Assembly (NCBI GenBank): GCA_017623885.1
Contig: JAGAOE010000138.1
Span: forward strand, 1-32,394
Source of the DNA: Eubacterium sp.
GTDB taxonomy: Bacteria; Bacillota; Clostridia; Lachnospirales; Lachnospiraceae
Direction: 5' to 3'
Length of the DNA: 32,394 nt
Positions 17,843-25,855 of the stretch are shown here, in pieces. Below the pieces are notes generated by a model, which ran no database searches, was not told where the DNA came from, and saw only the letters and a program-made list of their open reading frames with translations. A program made the translations under genes and the position numbers. Numbering within the stretch: the first letter of the stretch is position 1; every line of letters starts with the position of its first letter.

Positions 17843-17871
17843 TTGCATTACATATTTGTATCTGATAAAAT
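17843..17871 (+). promoter_or_regulatory. Sigma-A-type promoter for rpmB
   Basis: -35 TTGCAT (17843-17848), a 17-bp spacer and -10 TAAAAT (17866-17871) stand about 68 bp before the rpmB ATG. The predicted leader of about 60 nt has a short AGCTT/AAGCT pairing but no recognisable riboswitch. Confidence 0.6.
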
Positions 17872-17939
17872 GTCCTAGTATGAGCTTGAAGGTTATCGCT
17901 TTAAGCTACTTTTGGAAACCAGACAAGGAGGTGCAAGTC

Positions 17940-18125
17940 ATGGCAAAGTGTGTAGTATGTGGAAAAGGCGCTCATTTCGGAAACAATGTGAGCCATTCTC
18001 ATAGAAGATCAAACAGAATGTTTAAGTCAAACATTAAGTCTGTTCGTTGTAAAGTGAACGGAGGAACAAAGACACAGTATGTTTGTGCTAGATGTCTGAA
18101 GTCAGGAAAAGTTGAGCGTGCTTAG
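17940..18125 (+). CDS. rpmB: 50S ribosomal protein L28, zinc-binding form
   Basis: The 61-aa protein begins MAKCVVCGKGAHFGNNVSHS. It carries two CxxC pairs, C4/C7 and C49/C52, so it is the zinc-ribbon (C+) version. The start ATG at 17940 has AAGGAGG eight bases upstream; the open frame extends further upstream but without support. It is transcribed alone, divergent from the Asp23 gene as in B. subtilis, and ends at a strong terminator. Confidence 0.97.
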   Translation: MAKCVVCGKGAHFGNNVSHSHRRSNRMFKSNIKSVRCKVNGGTKTQYVCARCLKSGKVERA

Positions 18126-18157
18126 TTTTTTCTAACAAAATGATTACGAACACATCT

Positions 18158-18188
18158 AAAAAAGAAGCTGATATCAGCTTCTTTTTTT
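18158..18188 (+). terminator. Terminator after rpmB (perfect palindrome)
   Basis: GAAGCTGATATCAGCTTC (18164-18181) is fully self-complementary. It is flanked by A6 on the left and T7 on the right. It acts as an intrinsic terminator for rpmB and, by symmetry, for the minus-strand small gene ending at 18194. Confidence 0.92.
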
Positions 18189-18193
18189 ATTCC

Positions 18194-18334
18194 TTAACAA
18201 CAGCAAAATAACTCATACCCGATCAGAAGCAAAAGTCCGATCAGAATAATCAAGAACACTTTACTCTCAATAAACAACGTCAGAAGCATTCCTACTGCGA
18301 TGCAAAACAAGGTGTAGCCAAACAATCGACGCAT
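18194..18334 (-). CDS. Small 46-aa hydrophobic membrane protein, unknown
   Basis: Translation from ATG 18334 gives MRRLFGYTLFCIAVGMLLTL and then 26 more residues, ending in ELFCCC. Two hydrophobic segments (about 5-21 and 26-42) are separated by a short ESK turn, so a two-helix hairpin is likely. A canonical AGGAGGTGAAAAG precedes the ATG with seven-base spacing. Its stop lies just before the symmetric terminator at 18158-18188. A weak promoter (TTGTAA, 18-bp spacer, TATAGA at 18398-18403) lies upstream, beyond the gerW terminator. I do not recognise a family. A three-cysteine C-terminus is unusual. Confidence 0.7.
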   Translation of the reverse strand: MRRLFGYTLFCIAVGMLLTLFIESKVFLIILIGLLLLIGYELFCCC

Positions 18335-18407
18335 CTTTTCACCTCCTGAAAATCAATCCATCGAATCCACTCGGAGCGTTTTTATTTCATAGGTTAGTCT
18401 ATAAAAT

Positions 18408-18439
18408 AAGAAGCATATATGTTACAATATATGCTTCTT
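18408..18439 (-). terminator. Terminator after gerW
   Basis: AAGAAGCATATAT (18408-18420) and ATATATGCTTCTT (18427-18439) form a perfect 13-bp stem with a 6-base loop. On the minus strand the stem is followed by ATTTTAT, which suits termination of the gerW transcript. It separates gerW from the 46-aa gene. Confidence 0.8.
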
Positions 18440-18476
18440 TGACATTTTATGCATGCAGTTTTCGCATTTTACGCAT

Positions 18477-18902
18477 CTATTTATCTTCCTTATTTACAGA
18501 TGCATCTAACATATCTGACATTTCTTTACCGGCAGCTTCCTTTGCAATCGCGTTTGCATCGCTGGTATCTTTTTTTGTGAATTTATCGACAAACTCAGGA
18601 ACCATATCCAATATTTTTGTAATTCCATCCTGATTTTTTACATTTACCAGACGAATCGAACCATTCTGAATCACTAATACTGCGGAAGGCTGAATGCGTG
18701 CACCCATACCACCACCTGCATTATTGGAATGATCTTTTGCAAATGCTCCTGCACCTACCCCAAAGCTAACATCCACAAGCGGTAAAATAATCGTATCCCC
18801 GATATGAATCGCATCTCCTACAACTGTTTTGGATGATATAAAACCATCCATTCCTTTAAATAATGAATCTACCGTCGCACGGAAATTGTTGTTATCACTC
18901 AT
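18477..18902 (-). CDS. gerW: GerW family sporulation protein (YtfJ)
   Basis: From ATG 18902 the protein is 141 aa. AGGAGG seven bases upstream fixes this start over the one at 18920. It carries the YtfJ/GerW core: GDTIILPLVDVSFGVGAGAF and the glycine-rich NNAGGGMGARIQPSAVLV, followed by a short charged tail. In Bacillus this family is needed for proper spore germination. It follows the DUF2953 gene by 38 bp, the same pairing as ytfI-ytfJ. Confidence 0.93.
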   Translation of the reverse strand: MSDNNNFRATVDSLFKGMDGFISSKTVVGDAIHIGDTIILPLVDVSFGVGAGAFAKDHSNNAGGGMGARIQPSAVLVIQNGSIRLVNVKNQDGITKILDMVPEFVDKFTKKDTSDANAIAKEAAGKEMSDMLDASVNKEDK

Positions 18903-18940
18903 GATTTTGCCTCCTGTCATATTCCTAGTTTACGCATAGC

Positions 18941-19777
18941 TTATTTTTTTATTTGTTGTACTTTGTGCAGTACACTTCGAATATTTCGATCCATCAACAA
19001 TCGCACCCCACTCACACACGGGAAAAACAACTGCACATGTCCGCGAATATCAATCCATCCGCGAATATATAGCTGTTCTGCTTCAAAATCCGGACTTAAT
19101 GAGCAACGTTTGTGATAGGAAAACGGACAAACACTCAATACTGCCGTCACATAGCCGGTGTTCGCCGGATCTCCCAGCGAAAAAGCAGCATCCGCTTTCA
19201 CACGACGCGGTCCGCAATGACGCAAGATATACAGCAATTCTTTTCCAACATGCTTCAGTGCCTGTTGATTGGATGTATCCTGAATCTCTGTCTTTATTTG
19301 AGTAAGCAGTTCTTTCAACGGAACATGTTTCTTCGCGCCTTTTTGTTCTTTTTTATTTTTTGAAACTTTTGACGACTTTTCTGATGTATGTTTCTGTGAT
19401 GTGTGATTTTCCTCTAACTTTGCATTTTCGTCTTGGATGTTTGACGTTTCCTCATGTTCGACCTGATTCTCGCTTTTGTTCGTAGCTTCATCCCGGGTCT
19501 CAGCCACTGTCTTTTTGTCCTTCGTCTCGCTTGCCACATCACTTGTCGCATGTTTTACTTTTTTCCGTCCAAAAAGCTTACGCCGCTCTTTTTTCGGATA
19601 TAACTGCAACCCGCAAACATGTACTCTGCACACCAGCTCTGACTCATACGAAACAAATACATGGTAACAGATAGGAAATATCATTAGCAGAATCACCAGA
19701 CAAAGAAACAGCCCCAGAATGCCAAGTAAAACCGCTGCGAGAATCTTTAAAATCAAAAGCAGGATTTCCAGCATCAT
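18941..19777 (-). CDS. DUF2953 domain-containing membrane protein (YtfI-like)
   Basis: The 278-aa protein has an N-terminal hydrophobic region (about 3-38, one long or two short helices). A highly charged Lys/Glu/Thr/Ser linker follows (about 62-150), then a folded C-terminal part with LGDPANTGYVTAVLSVCPF and GWIDIRGHVQLFFPCVSGVRLL. This matches DUF2953, which in Bacillus (ytfI) precedes ytfJ. The family has no assigned activity. The first of two ATGs has AGAGG five bases upstream and overlaps the previous gene by 4 bp (ATGA). Confidence 0.85.
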   Translation of the reverse strand: MMLEILLLILKILAAVLLGILGLFLCLVILLMIFPICYHVFVSYESELVCRVHVCGLQLYPKKERRKLFGRKKVKHATSDVASETKDKKTVAETRDEATNKSENQVEHEETSNIQDENAKLEENHTSQKHTSEKSSKVSKNKKEQKGAKKHVPLKELLTQIKTEIQDTSNQQALKHVGKELLYILRHCGPRRVKADAAFSLGDPANTGYVTAVLSVCPFSYHKRCSLSPDFEAEQLYIRGWIDIRGHVQLFFPCVSGVRLLMDRNIRSVLHKVQQIKK

Positions 19778-20103
19778 TTAAACCTCTCTCTACTGTATTG
19801 CACACACTCCTGCAAACGGAAATCTCCACAGGCAAGATAATAGCTATAAAGAATCTCTGCCGCTAAAGTCACCGCCTCCTCATAGGAGCCCGCCAAACCG
19901 ATGATATACAAATTCTGATCCGGATAGCCGCGCCGTCTGACAACCTTTGCGTCGATAATGTCAAGCAAATTGTCTGTATTTGCCGGCAAGGTGATGAGAT
20001 ATGCCCGATTCCAGATACTCCGTTTGTTTATCTTTCGAATCATTCTCTTTTTTCTGCGGGGATTCACACTTTTCCCGACAAACAGTTCTTCGTGCCAAAC
20101 CAT
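19774..20103 (-). CDS. Conserved 109-aa hypothetical protein upstream of DUF2953
   Basis: The protein is soluble and basic at the N-terminus (NPRRKKRMIRKINKRS). A probable alpha/beta core includes AYLITLPANTDNLLDIIDAK and YIIGLAGSYEEAVTLAAEIL. I believe I have seen relatives beside DUF2953/GerW genes in Lachnospiraceae but cannot name a family. The 4-bp overlap with DUF2953 suggests a three-gene unit with gerW. Confidence 0.75.
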   Translation of the reverse strand: MVWHEELFVGKSVNPRRKKRMIRKINKRSIWNRAYLITLPANTDNLLDIIDAKVVRRRGYPDQNLYIIGLAGSYEEAVTLAAEILYSYYLACGDFRLQECVQYSRERFK

Positions 20104-20131
20104 AATTCATCCTCATTACATTTCTGCTTAC

Positions 20132-20265
20132 GTAACTATTCAGTACCTTTCTAGTTACGATTTGCAAATCCATGAAAATCAGCTACGCTGATGAGATTTG
20201 CTCACACCCGAATCATTTTCTTACGGGCAAAACAGCAAGTGTTTTGTCCTAGGCCAAACAGTTAC
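20132..20265. repeat. MITE-like structured intergenic repeat
   Basis: The 134-bp stretch begins GTAACTATT and ends AACAGTTAC, near-perfect terminal inverted repeats (8 of 9). Inside are several hairpins. CGTAACTA/TAGTTACG pairs 20131-20138 with 20152-20159. GATTTGCAAATC (20159-20170) is a palindrome. GCAAATC/GATTTGC (20164-20170 and 20195-20201) encloses ATCAGC-TAC-GCTGAT. CAAAACA/TGTTTTG pairs 20228-20234 with 20240-20246. It fills almost the whole gap between NUDIX (stop 20270) and the 109-aa gene (start 20103). No transposase is present and no coding potential is seen. Confidence 0.6.
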
Positions 20266-20269
20266 CTGC

Positions 20270-20722
20270 TTACCAATATTTATGACTGCCCCACAGATTA
20301 CTCTTTTTCAGATCCAGATATTCATTGTATGCTTTCTCTAAAATCTGTTTTTCATTATTAAATTTCAACAAATGATATGCTTCGTGATATTTATAATAAC
20401 CGGAATCCACGAAATATTCCTCACGTTGTGGTTTACTGTAATAACTGTCGCCCATCATCAGATACCAATGCACTTCTTTTTGCACAATATCTTCCGGAAC
20501 ATTAAAAGTATACTGACTTTTTCCCACGTACTTAATGATAGAAGCCTCTACGCCGGCTTCTTCTTTTACTTCACGAGCCGCCGTCTCTTTGTACTCCTCA
20601 CCGCTCTCTACCGTACCCTTGGGAAGTACCCATCCCTCGTACTTATTACGATAGTTCTTGTACAATAACAGTATCTTTCCACGAAATATTACCACACCAC
20701 CACAACTTGTTGCCTCGATCAT
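20270..20722 (-). CDS. NUDIX hydrolase
   Basis: From ATG 20722 (GGAGG seven bases upstream) the protein is 150 aa; the frame to 20761 is not supported. The complete NUDIX box is present: G36, E42, R50-E51, E54-E55 and G57 in GTVESGEEYKETAAREVKEE. The enzyme hydrolyses a nucleoside diphosphate linked to some other group, and the substrate cannot be told. The C-terminal part is rich in aromatic residues (SGYYKYHEAYHLLKF). It follows the PBP gene by 53 bp. Confidence 0.93.
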   Translation of the reverse strand: MIEATSCGGVVIFRGKILLLYKNYRNKYEGWVLPKGTVESGEEYKETAAREVKEEAGVEASIIKYVGKSQYTFNVPEDIVQKEVHWYLMMGDSYYSKPQREEYFVDSGYYKYHEAYHLLKFNNEKQILEKAYNEYLDLKKSNLWGSHKYW

Positions 20723-20775
20723 TGCAAATCCTCCTGATGTGGTTATAAAATCTAAAATCACTTTACAGTATACTC

Positions 20776-22299
20776 TTATTTAAAGTAGGTGTCAAACACA
20801 GACTTTGCAATCGGAACACCAACTGCACTTCCGTTACCGGCACCTTCCACAATAACCGCTATCGCAAGCGGTTCTTGTCCTTCTGCCTGCGCAAATCCGA
20901 CAAACCATGCATGACTCTCACCCTTTGTCGTTGAAAACTCTGCCGAACCGGTTTTTCCATATGCCCGGTAAGAGTCTTTATCCAGCGCAGACGCCGTTCC
21001 GTCTGTTACGACAGCACGCATCATTGTGCGCAATATTTTAGCTTCCTTTTTTGTCATCAAGCGTCCATACTGACTCGGTTCATAGGTTTGTACTTCATTT
21101 CCCGCAACAGTTTCGACCTTTTCCGTCAGATATGGCTTCATCAAAATTCCTTCATTTTGTATCGATGCTGCCAAAAGCGCCATATGCAACGGGCTTACCA
21201 GCGTATCACCCTGACCGATTGCCGTAGACATCACGACACTGTCCGATGCATCTTTCTCTAGCTGAAAGCTGCTTTTTGAACTCGGCAAATCCGTAGGAAG
21301 CGCCTGATTAAAGAGCAAATCTTCACAGGTATCCTTATAATCTTTTAAATCCAGGGACAATCCGATTTGTGCAAACGAGCTGTTGCACGACTTTGCAAGA
21401 GATTTTTTTAAATCAACCGTTCCATGTGCCGTGTTTCCGAAGCAGTGTAAGAGATAGTCATCTGCGCGGATGCTTCCATCACAGGTATACTGATATTTTT
21501 TATAATCCTTTGGATGCTCACGTACATAAGCCAGCGTCGTCACCAGTTTAAACGTAGAGCCCGGCGGATAAAGTCCCTGACTGGCTCTGTTTAGCAAGAC
21601 TGCATTTTGTTTATCGCCCGCAATTAACGCATCCCAATCTGCAACAATCGTGTTCGGGTCAAAGTCCGGCTTTGATACAAGTGCACGGATTTTTCCGGTT
21701 TTCGGTTCAATGGCAATGACTGCACCTTTCCGGTCTCCCAATGCCTCATATGCAGCCTTTTGCAGCTTGTGATTTAATGTCGTCACAAGTGTATCTCCCG
21801 GATTCTTTTTTCCTTCGATTTCGTTTAATACACGCTCCAATAGAAAGGTATGTGAGCGAAGCAATTCAAAATTGTATGCGGATTCAATCCCTGATTTTCC
21901 GTTTTCCGCATAACCAACAACATGTGCATACATCCGACCAAACGGATATTTTCTCGTTTCACTGCCGTCATCAGCAGTTCTTGTCGTCGCAAGTATCTCA
22001 CCATCACTGGAAAGAATTGTCCCGCGTGTAATCCGCGCTGCAAAACCGTCTAATCTCGAATTGTACGGATGATTGATAAACGCTTCACTCCGCATCACCT
22101 GAAAATAACTGAAATATGCAATCATTGCTACAAAGATTCCGATAAAAAAATAAGTAATGACTGCAAACTCTTTATTCGAATCGCGTTTTTTTCTTTTTAC
22201 GCTTTGTTGTTCCGGCTGTAGAATCTGTTCGCTCTGTAAATTCGATTCGATTCTCTTTCTGCTGATATTCCTGCTTTTTCTTTTCATCAAATAATTCAT
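20776..22299 (-). CDS. Short class B penicillin-binding protein (transpeptidase)
   Basis: The 507-aa protein has a basic cytoplasmic tail (1-43), one membrane helix (about 45-67) and a transpeptidase domain. The active-site motifs are S248-TF-K251, S304-C-N306 and K449-TG451. The N-terminal dimerisation region is short, giving the overall form of actinobacterial PbpA partnered with a SEDS protein. It cross-links peptidoglycan outside the membrane. The start lies 128 bp inside the FtsW/RodA gene. ATG 22287 is the only other start seen before the overlap ends, and no ATG, GTG or TTG lies between it and the helix. The partner FtsW/RodA gene is immediately upstream. Confidence 0.93.
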   Translation of the reverse strand: MNYLMKRKSRNISRKRIESNLQSEQILQPEQQSVKRKKRDSNKEFAVITYFFIGIFVAMIAYFSYFQVMRSEAFINHPYNSRLDGFAARITRGTILSSDGEILATTRTADDGSETRKYPFGRMYAHVVGYAENGKSGIESAYNFELLRSHTFLLERVLNEIEGKKNPGDTLVTTLNHKLQKAAYEALGDRKGAVIAIEPKTGKIRALVSKPDFDPNTIVADWDALIAGDKQNAVLLNRASQGLYPPGSTFKLVTTLAYVREHPKDYKKYQYTCDGSIRADDYLLHCFGNTAHGTVDLKKSLAKSCNSSFAQIGLSLDLKDYKDTCEDLLFNQALPTDLPSSKSSFQLEKDASDSVVMSTAIGQGDTLVSPLHMALLAASIQNEGILMKPYLTEKVETVAGNEVQTYEPSQYGRLMTKKEAKILRTMMRAVVTDGTASALDKDSYRAYGKTGSAEFSTTKGESHAWFVGFAQAEGQEPLAIAVIVEGAGNGSAVGVPIAKSVFDTYFK

Positions 22300-23596
22300 C
22301 CTCTCTGATGATATAAAGTCCCTGTATCACCGCAAAAATGATAAATGTAGACAATAAGGAGCTGCCACCGTAGCTGACAAACGGCAACGTCACTCCGGTA
22401 GACGGAATAAATTTTATAACGCCTCCGATTGTAAGAAATACCTGAAAGCCATACACGGTTCCAAGTCCCAGTGCCAACAGCTTATAAAAACGATCCCGCA
22501 TCTGCATGGCAATATTTAAAAACATCAGATAACAGCTCGCACAGACAAGAATCAGACACACCGCAAAAACGCCGCCTAATTCTTCACAGATTGCAGCAAA
22601 TACAAAATCCTCATCTGCTACCGGTATTTTGTTTGGCATTCCCTGATACAGTCCCAGACCAAACCATCCGCCTGTACCGATTGCAAACAGTGACTGGCTA
22701 ATCTGATAGCCCTGATTATCTATCACAGCCAACGGGTTTTTCCATGCCATCACGCGTACCTTTACATGCGAAAACAACTGATATGCGATCACGGCTGCGC
22801 CGGAGCCTGCCAATGCACCAAGCAACAGATACCGGTAATCCTTTGTCGCCACATACAGCATGACAAGATATGTCACAAAAAAAATCGATGCGCTTCCCAA
22901 ATCTTTTGATAAGACAAGAATCAGGACATGCAGTGCAGCCAATACAGAAGTGATTACGATTTGCTTGAATTCAATCGAATGATAAAACATTGCTGCCACA
23001 AAAAATACAAACAAAATTTTGATAAATTCTGACGGCTGTAATCTGACAGAGCCAAATGTAAATGACAGCTTTGCACCATATGCGGTATTTCCCGCAACGG
23101 CAACCAGCAATAACAAGACGATTCCGATCAGCGCGTATAAATACGGTAATTTATGCAAAAAGTGAATATGACGGATAAAAAACGGTACGACCAAGGTGAG
23201 CAATACCGCTACAAGCGCCAACGAAAACTGACGAATCGCTTTGTCCGGATTTAGTCTGGTCAAAATAATAAAGCTGATGACCAACAGCATACATAAGTTA
23301 TTGGTCACAAGCCTTGCCGCTTTTTTGTACAGATAGCGGTAAATGACCCATATCGCACCAAGAAGCAACACCTGCATCAAATAAAACACCAACATTTTGA
23401 GTTCTTTGGTATTTGCAAAAATCACCAGATACGCATCCAAATGAATCAAAAACAAATACATTCTCTGCCTGCGTAAAATCGCTTTCTGTCGCTCTGCAAA
23501 CCGCGACTTCTGCAATGCATAAAAGCAATCATACGTGTAACAGGCAAATAATATAATCATTAAATATTTTGATACTTCTGTAATGATTGTGGTCAT
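22172..23596 (-). CDS. FtsW/RodA/SpoVE family peptidoglycan glycosyltransferase (SEDS)
   Basis: From ATG 23596 the protein is 474 aa with about ten membrane helices. The segment LQPSEFIKILFVFF and the terminal loop VTLPFVSYGGSSLLSTF are hallmark SEDS sequences. SEDS proteins polymerise glycan strands from lipid II with a partner class B PBP, here encoded by the overlapping next gene. The last 45 or so residues are a charged tail (KKKQEYQQKENRIEF), within the region shared with the PBP gene. AGAGGA precedes the chosen start; the longer frame to 23647 overlaps the U32 gene. Subtype (FtsW, RodA, SpoVE) is unresolved. Confidence 0.94.
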   Translation of the reverse strand: MTTIITEVSKYLMIILFACYTYDCFYALQKSRFAERQKAILRRQRMYLFLIHLDAYLVIFANTKELKMLVFYLMQVLLLGAIWVIYRYLYKKAARLVTNNLCMLLVISFIILTRLNPDKAIRQFSLALVAVLLTLVVPFFIRHIHFLHKLPYLYALIGIVLLLLVAVAGNTAYGAKLSFTFGSVRLQPSEFIKILFVFFVAAMFYHSIEFKQIVITSVLAALHVLILVLSKDLGSASIFFVTYLVMLYVATKDYRYLLLGALAGSGAAVIAYQLFSHVKVRVMAWKNPLAVIDNQGYQISQSLFAIGTGGWFGLGLYQGMPNKIPVADEDFVFAAICEELGGVFAVCLILVCASCYLMFLNIAMQMRDRFYKLLALGLGTVYGFQVFLTIGGVIKFIPSTGVTLPFVSYGGSSLLSTFIIFAVIQGLYIIREDELFDEKKKQEYQQKENRIEFTERTDSTAGTTKRKKKKTRFE

Positions 23597-23610
23597 AAAT
23601 ACTTCCTCTT

Positions 23611-25854
23611 TTACTCTACACCGCGCCTGAAATGACCTCTCGTGCACTCCATTTCCGGTATTTCTTGCGAATCTGTTTTTTTCAAAACCTGATTCTCGTA
23701 GGCATACAACACTTCTTTTACGGATTTCGAATCCTCTATCGTAAAGTCTACGCGCAGATATTCCGGTGACAACTTCTCTATTTCATCCTGACTTTTTGAG
23801 TCAAATAAGACTGTCGGAATCGCATTATATATAATATTGCTGCATATCTCACAATAATTTTTTACCGGAAACATCTTTCCGTAACGGTCTGTCAGTTTTA
23901 ACAGCGTCGGACGATGATCACATCCCGTGACTGTTTTGTGTACGCACTGATTGCTGACCATAAACGGAACATGACCGTATATGGTCAGGATACTTCCTTT
24001 TACGGAATGTGCACGAAGCTCTCCGGCATTTAATTCCAGCGGTAGCGTCCTTTGCATATATCCCAGATTTTGAAAGAACGATGCCGCGCGATTTGAAAAT
24101 GTATAAAGCTGACTATCCAGCCAAATGTTGTTTTCTTTGACATCCATCTCTTGCAAAAATCCTAAAGAATCATAATTTTTTGCAAGAAATCCTTCAAGCG
24201 TCCCTTGCTCTTGCATGTTTTTTATGCAATTCCAGTGCTTTTGATATCGTTTAGCCGTGTCATTTCGCAAAACAGACGGTAACGCCAGCAAAAAACGTTT
24301 CGCATTCACCTGACAAAGCTGCGCGGCTTCTGCAAACACTTGCGACCATTGATTTACCGGATAGCTTTGCATCTGCAATGCCAAAATCTGAACATATTCC
24401 TTTTTGATACAAATCTGCATTTGCTCCAAAGTATCACACACCACAAACAACTGACGTTTTGTCGCTTCAAAATCATTCTTTATCTCTAACGAATGTATCG
24501 AACGAAGGTCTTCACATGGAACAGGTTTTGTATATTTTTTTGCACAACCCTTTCGGCGATTATCTTCTAATAGCTGTTCCTGCATCTGTGCAAGCGCGTC
24601 TCGGCGTAACGATTTCAAAAACTGTTTCGGTATAAAACAGTTCTCTCCAAGTGTCAGATCCAGCTTGGAAAGTTCGAATTCCGTATCTCCGGTCTGTCGC
24701 AATACTTTCGCAACATCTTCTTTCGATGCCGGTGCATTTTTTGCAGTCTGCACTTCTTTGCCATAGCAAACGACGGTTTTACCGGTCTTTTCATCCGTCA
24801 GTGTAAGCATAGCCGGTTTTGTCTCTACACATTCACAGAAAGCTGACAATGCGCGTTTATCCGCTAACGGTACCATCTGCACCTGTTCTTCCGAAGCAGA
24901 AGTATGACCGGAAGAATGCAGGCTTATCATTTCACGACCTTTTTCTCCACGCAAATATCCCGCAGTAAAACCACTGCGGTTACCTAATGCCAAAAGCGTC
25001 TGACGGTCTGCCTCAGATACGACTGTATTCCAGTCTTTTCCGCCCTGTGCTTCCAGCAAATCCAAATATTTACGATAAATAGCCGTCACACCTGCCGCAT
25101 ATTTCGTCTGCTTCATACGCCCTTCGATTTTTAACGATGACACACCTGCTGTGGCAAGCTCCGGCAACAAATCAAGCGCACACAAATCCTTGGGACTGAG
25201 CGGATAGCTGTTTTGCCCTAAAATCTGCTTGTTTTGTTCCTGCACACCATATGGAAGTCTGCAAGGCTGCGCACAACGACCGCGATTACCGCTTCTGCCT
25301 CCCAGCATGCTGCTAAACAGACATTGCCCGGAATAACAATAGCAAAGTGCTCCATGCGCAAAGCATTCCAATGCTACATCTGTCTCCTTATGAATCGCAG
25401 CAATTTCCTTTAACGATAACTCACGCGCCAATACGACACGGTCTGCACCTGCCACCTGCCAAAATTTCGCACCCTCTGCACCTGAAATCGTCATCTGTGT
25501 ACTGGCATGTAATTCTATTCCCGGAAAATGTTCACGAATAAATGTAAATACACCCACATCCTGAACAATCACCGCATCCAGCCCTTGTTCATAATAGGGA
25601 AGCAGATAATCATACAATTGTTCTTCTAACTCTTTATTTTTCAGCAGTGTATTCACCGTTAAATGCAGTTTTTTATCATGCAAATGTGCATAGTCAATCG
25701 CATAAAGCAATTCTTCTTTTGTAAAGTTCTTTGCATATGCTCTCGCGCCAAATGCCTGTCCGCCGAGATATACGGCATCTGCACCTGCTGCATATACGGC
25801 TCGCAATGTCTCAAGCGAACCTGCCGGCGCCAGCAATTCCATTTTCGTTATCAT
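23611..25854 (-). CDS. U32 family peptidase (RlhA-like, with DUF3656 region)
   Basis: This 747-aa protein has the N-terminal U32 TIM-barrel-like domain, beginning MELLAPAGSLETLRAVYAAG. The signature ECFAHGALCYCYSGQCLFS spans about 163-181, with further cysteines in NRGRCAQPC. These cysteines match the iron-sulphur ligands of the RlhA/TrhP/UbiU group. Long members with a DUF3656-type middle domain are RlhA-like 23S rRNA hydroxylation factors, which I consider more likely than a true peptidase. It starts 1 bp after zapA, with AGGAGG 15 bases upstream. Confidence 0.9.
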   Translation of the reverse strand: MITKMELLAPAGSLETLRAVYAAGADAVYLGGQAFGARAYAKNFTKEELLYAIDYAHLHDKKLHLTVNTLLKNKELEEQLYDYLLPYYEQGLDAVIVQDVGVFTFIREHFPGIELHASTQMTISGAEGAKFWQVAGADRVVLARELSLKEIAAIHKETDVALECFAHGALCYCYSGQCLFSSMLGGRSGNRGRCAQPCRLPYGVQEQNKQILGQNSYPLSPKDLCALDLLPELATAGVSSLKIEGRMKQTKYAAGVTAIYRKYLDLLEAQGGKDWNTVVSEADRQTLLALGNRSGFTAGYLRGEKGREMISLHSSGHTSASEEQVQMVPLADKRALSAFCECVETKPAMLTLTDEKTGKTVVCYGKEVQTAKNAPASKEDVAKVLRQTGDTEFELSKLDLTLGENCFIPKQFLKSLRRDALAQMQEQLLEDNRRKGCAKKYTKPVPCEDLRSIHSLEIKNDFEATKRQLFVVCDTLEQMQICIKKEYVQILALQMQSYPVNQWSQVFAEAAQLCQVNAKRFLLALPSVLRNDTAKRYQKHWNCIKNMQEQGTLEGFLAKNYDSLGFLQEMDVKENNIWLDSQLYTFSNRAASFFQNLGYMQRTLPLELNAGELRAHSVKGSILTIYGHVPFMVSNQCVHKTVTGCDHRPTLLKLTDRYGKMFPVKNYCEICSNIIYNAIPTVLFDSKSQDEIEKLSPEYLRVDFTIEDSKSVKEVLYAYENQVLKKTDSQEIPEMECTRGHFRRGVE

Positions 25855-25855
25855 T

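Noticed and set aside
17878..17939. Possible riboswitch or L28 autoregulatory leader before rpmB
   Set aside because: Only short AGCTT/AAGCT and TGG/CCA pairings are seen; no known RNA class is recognisable.
24560..24769. 69-codon minus-strand frame inside the U32 gene
   Set aside because: It is an out-of-frame shadow of the U32 peptidase coding sequence.
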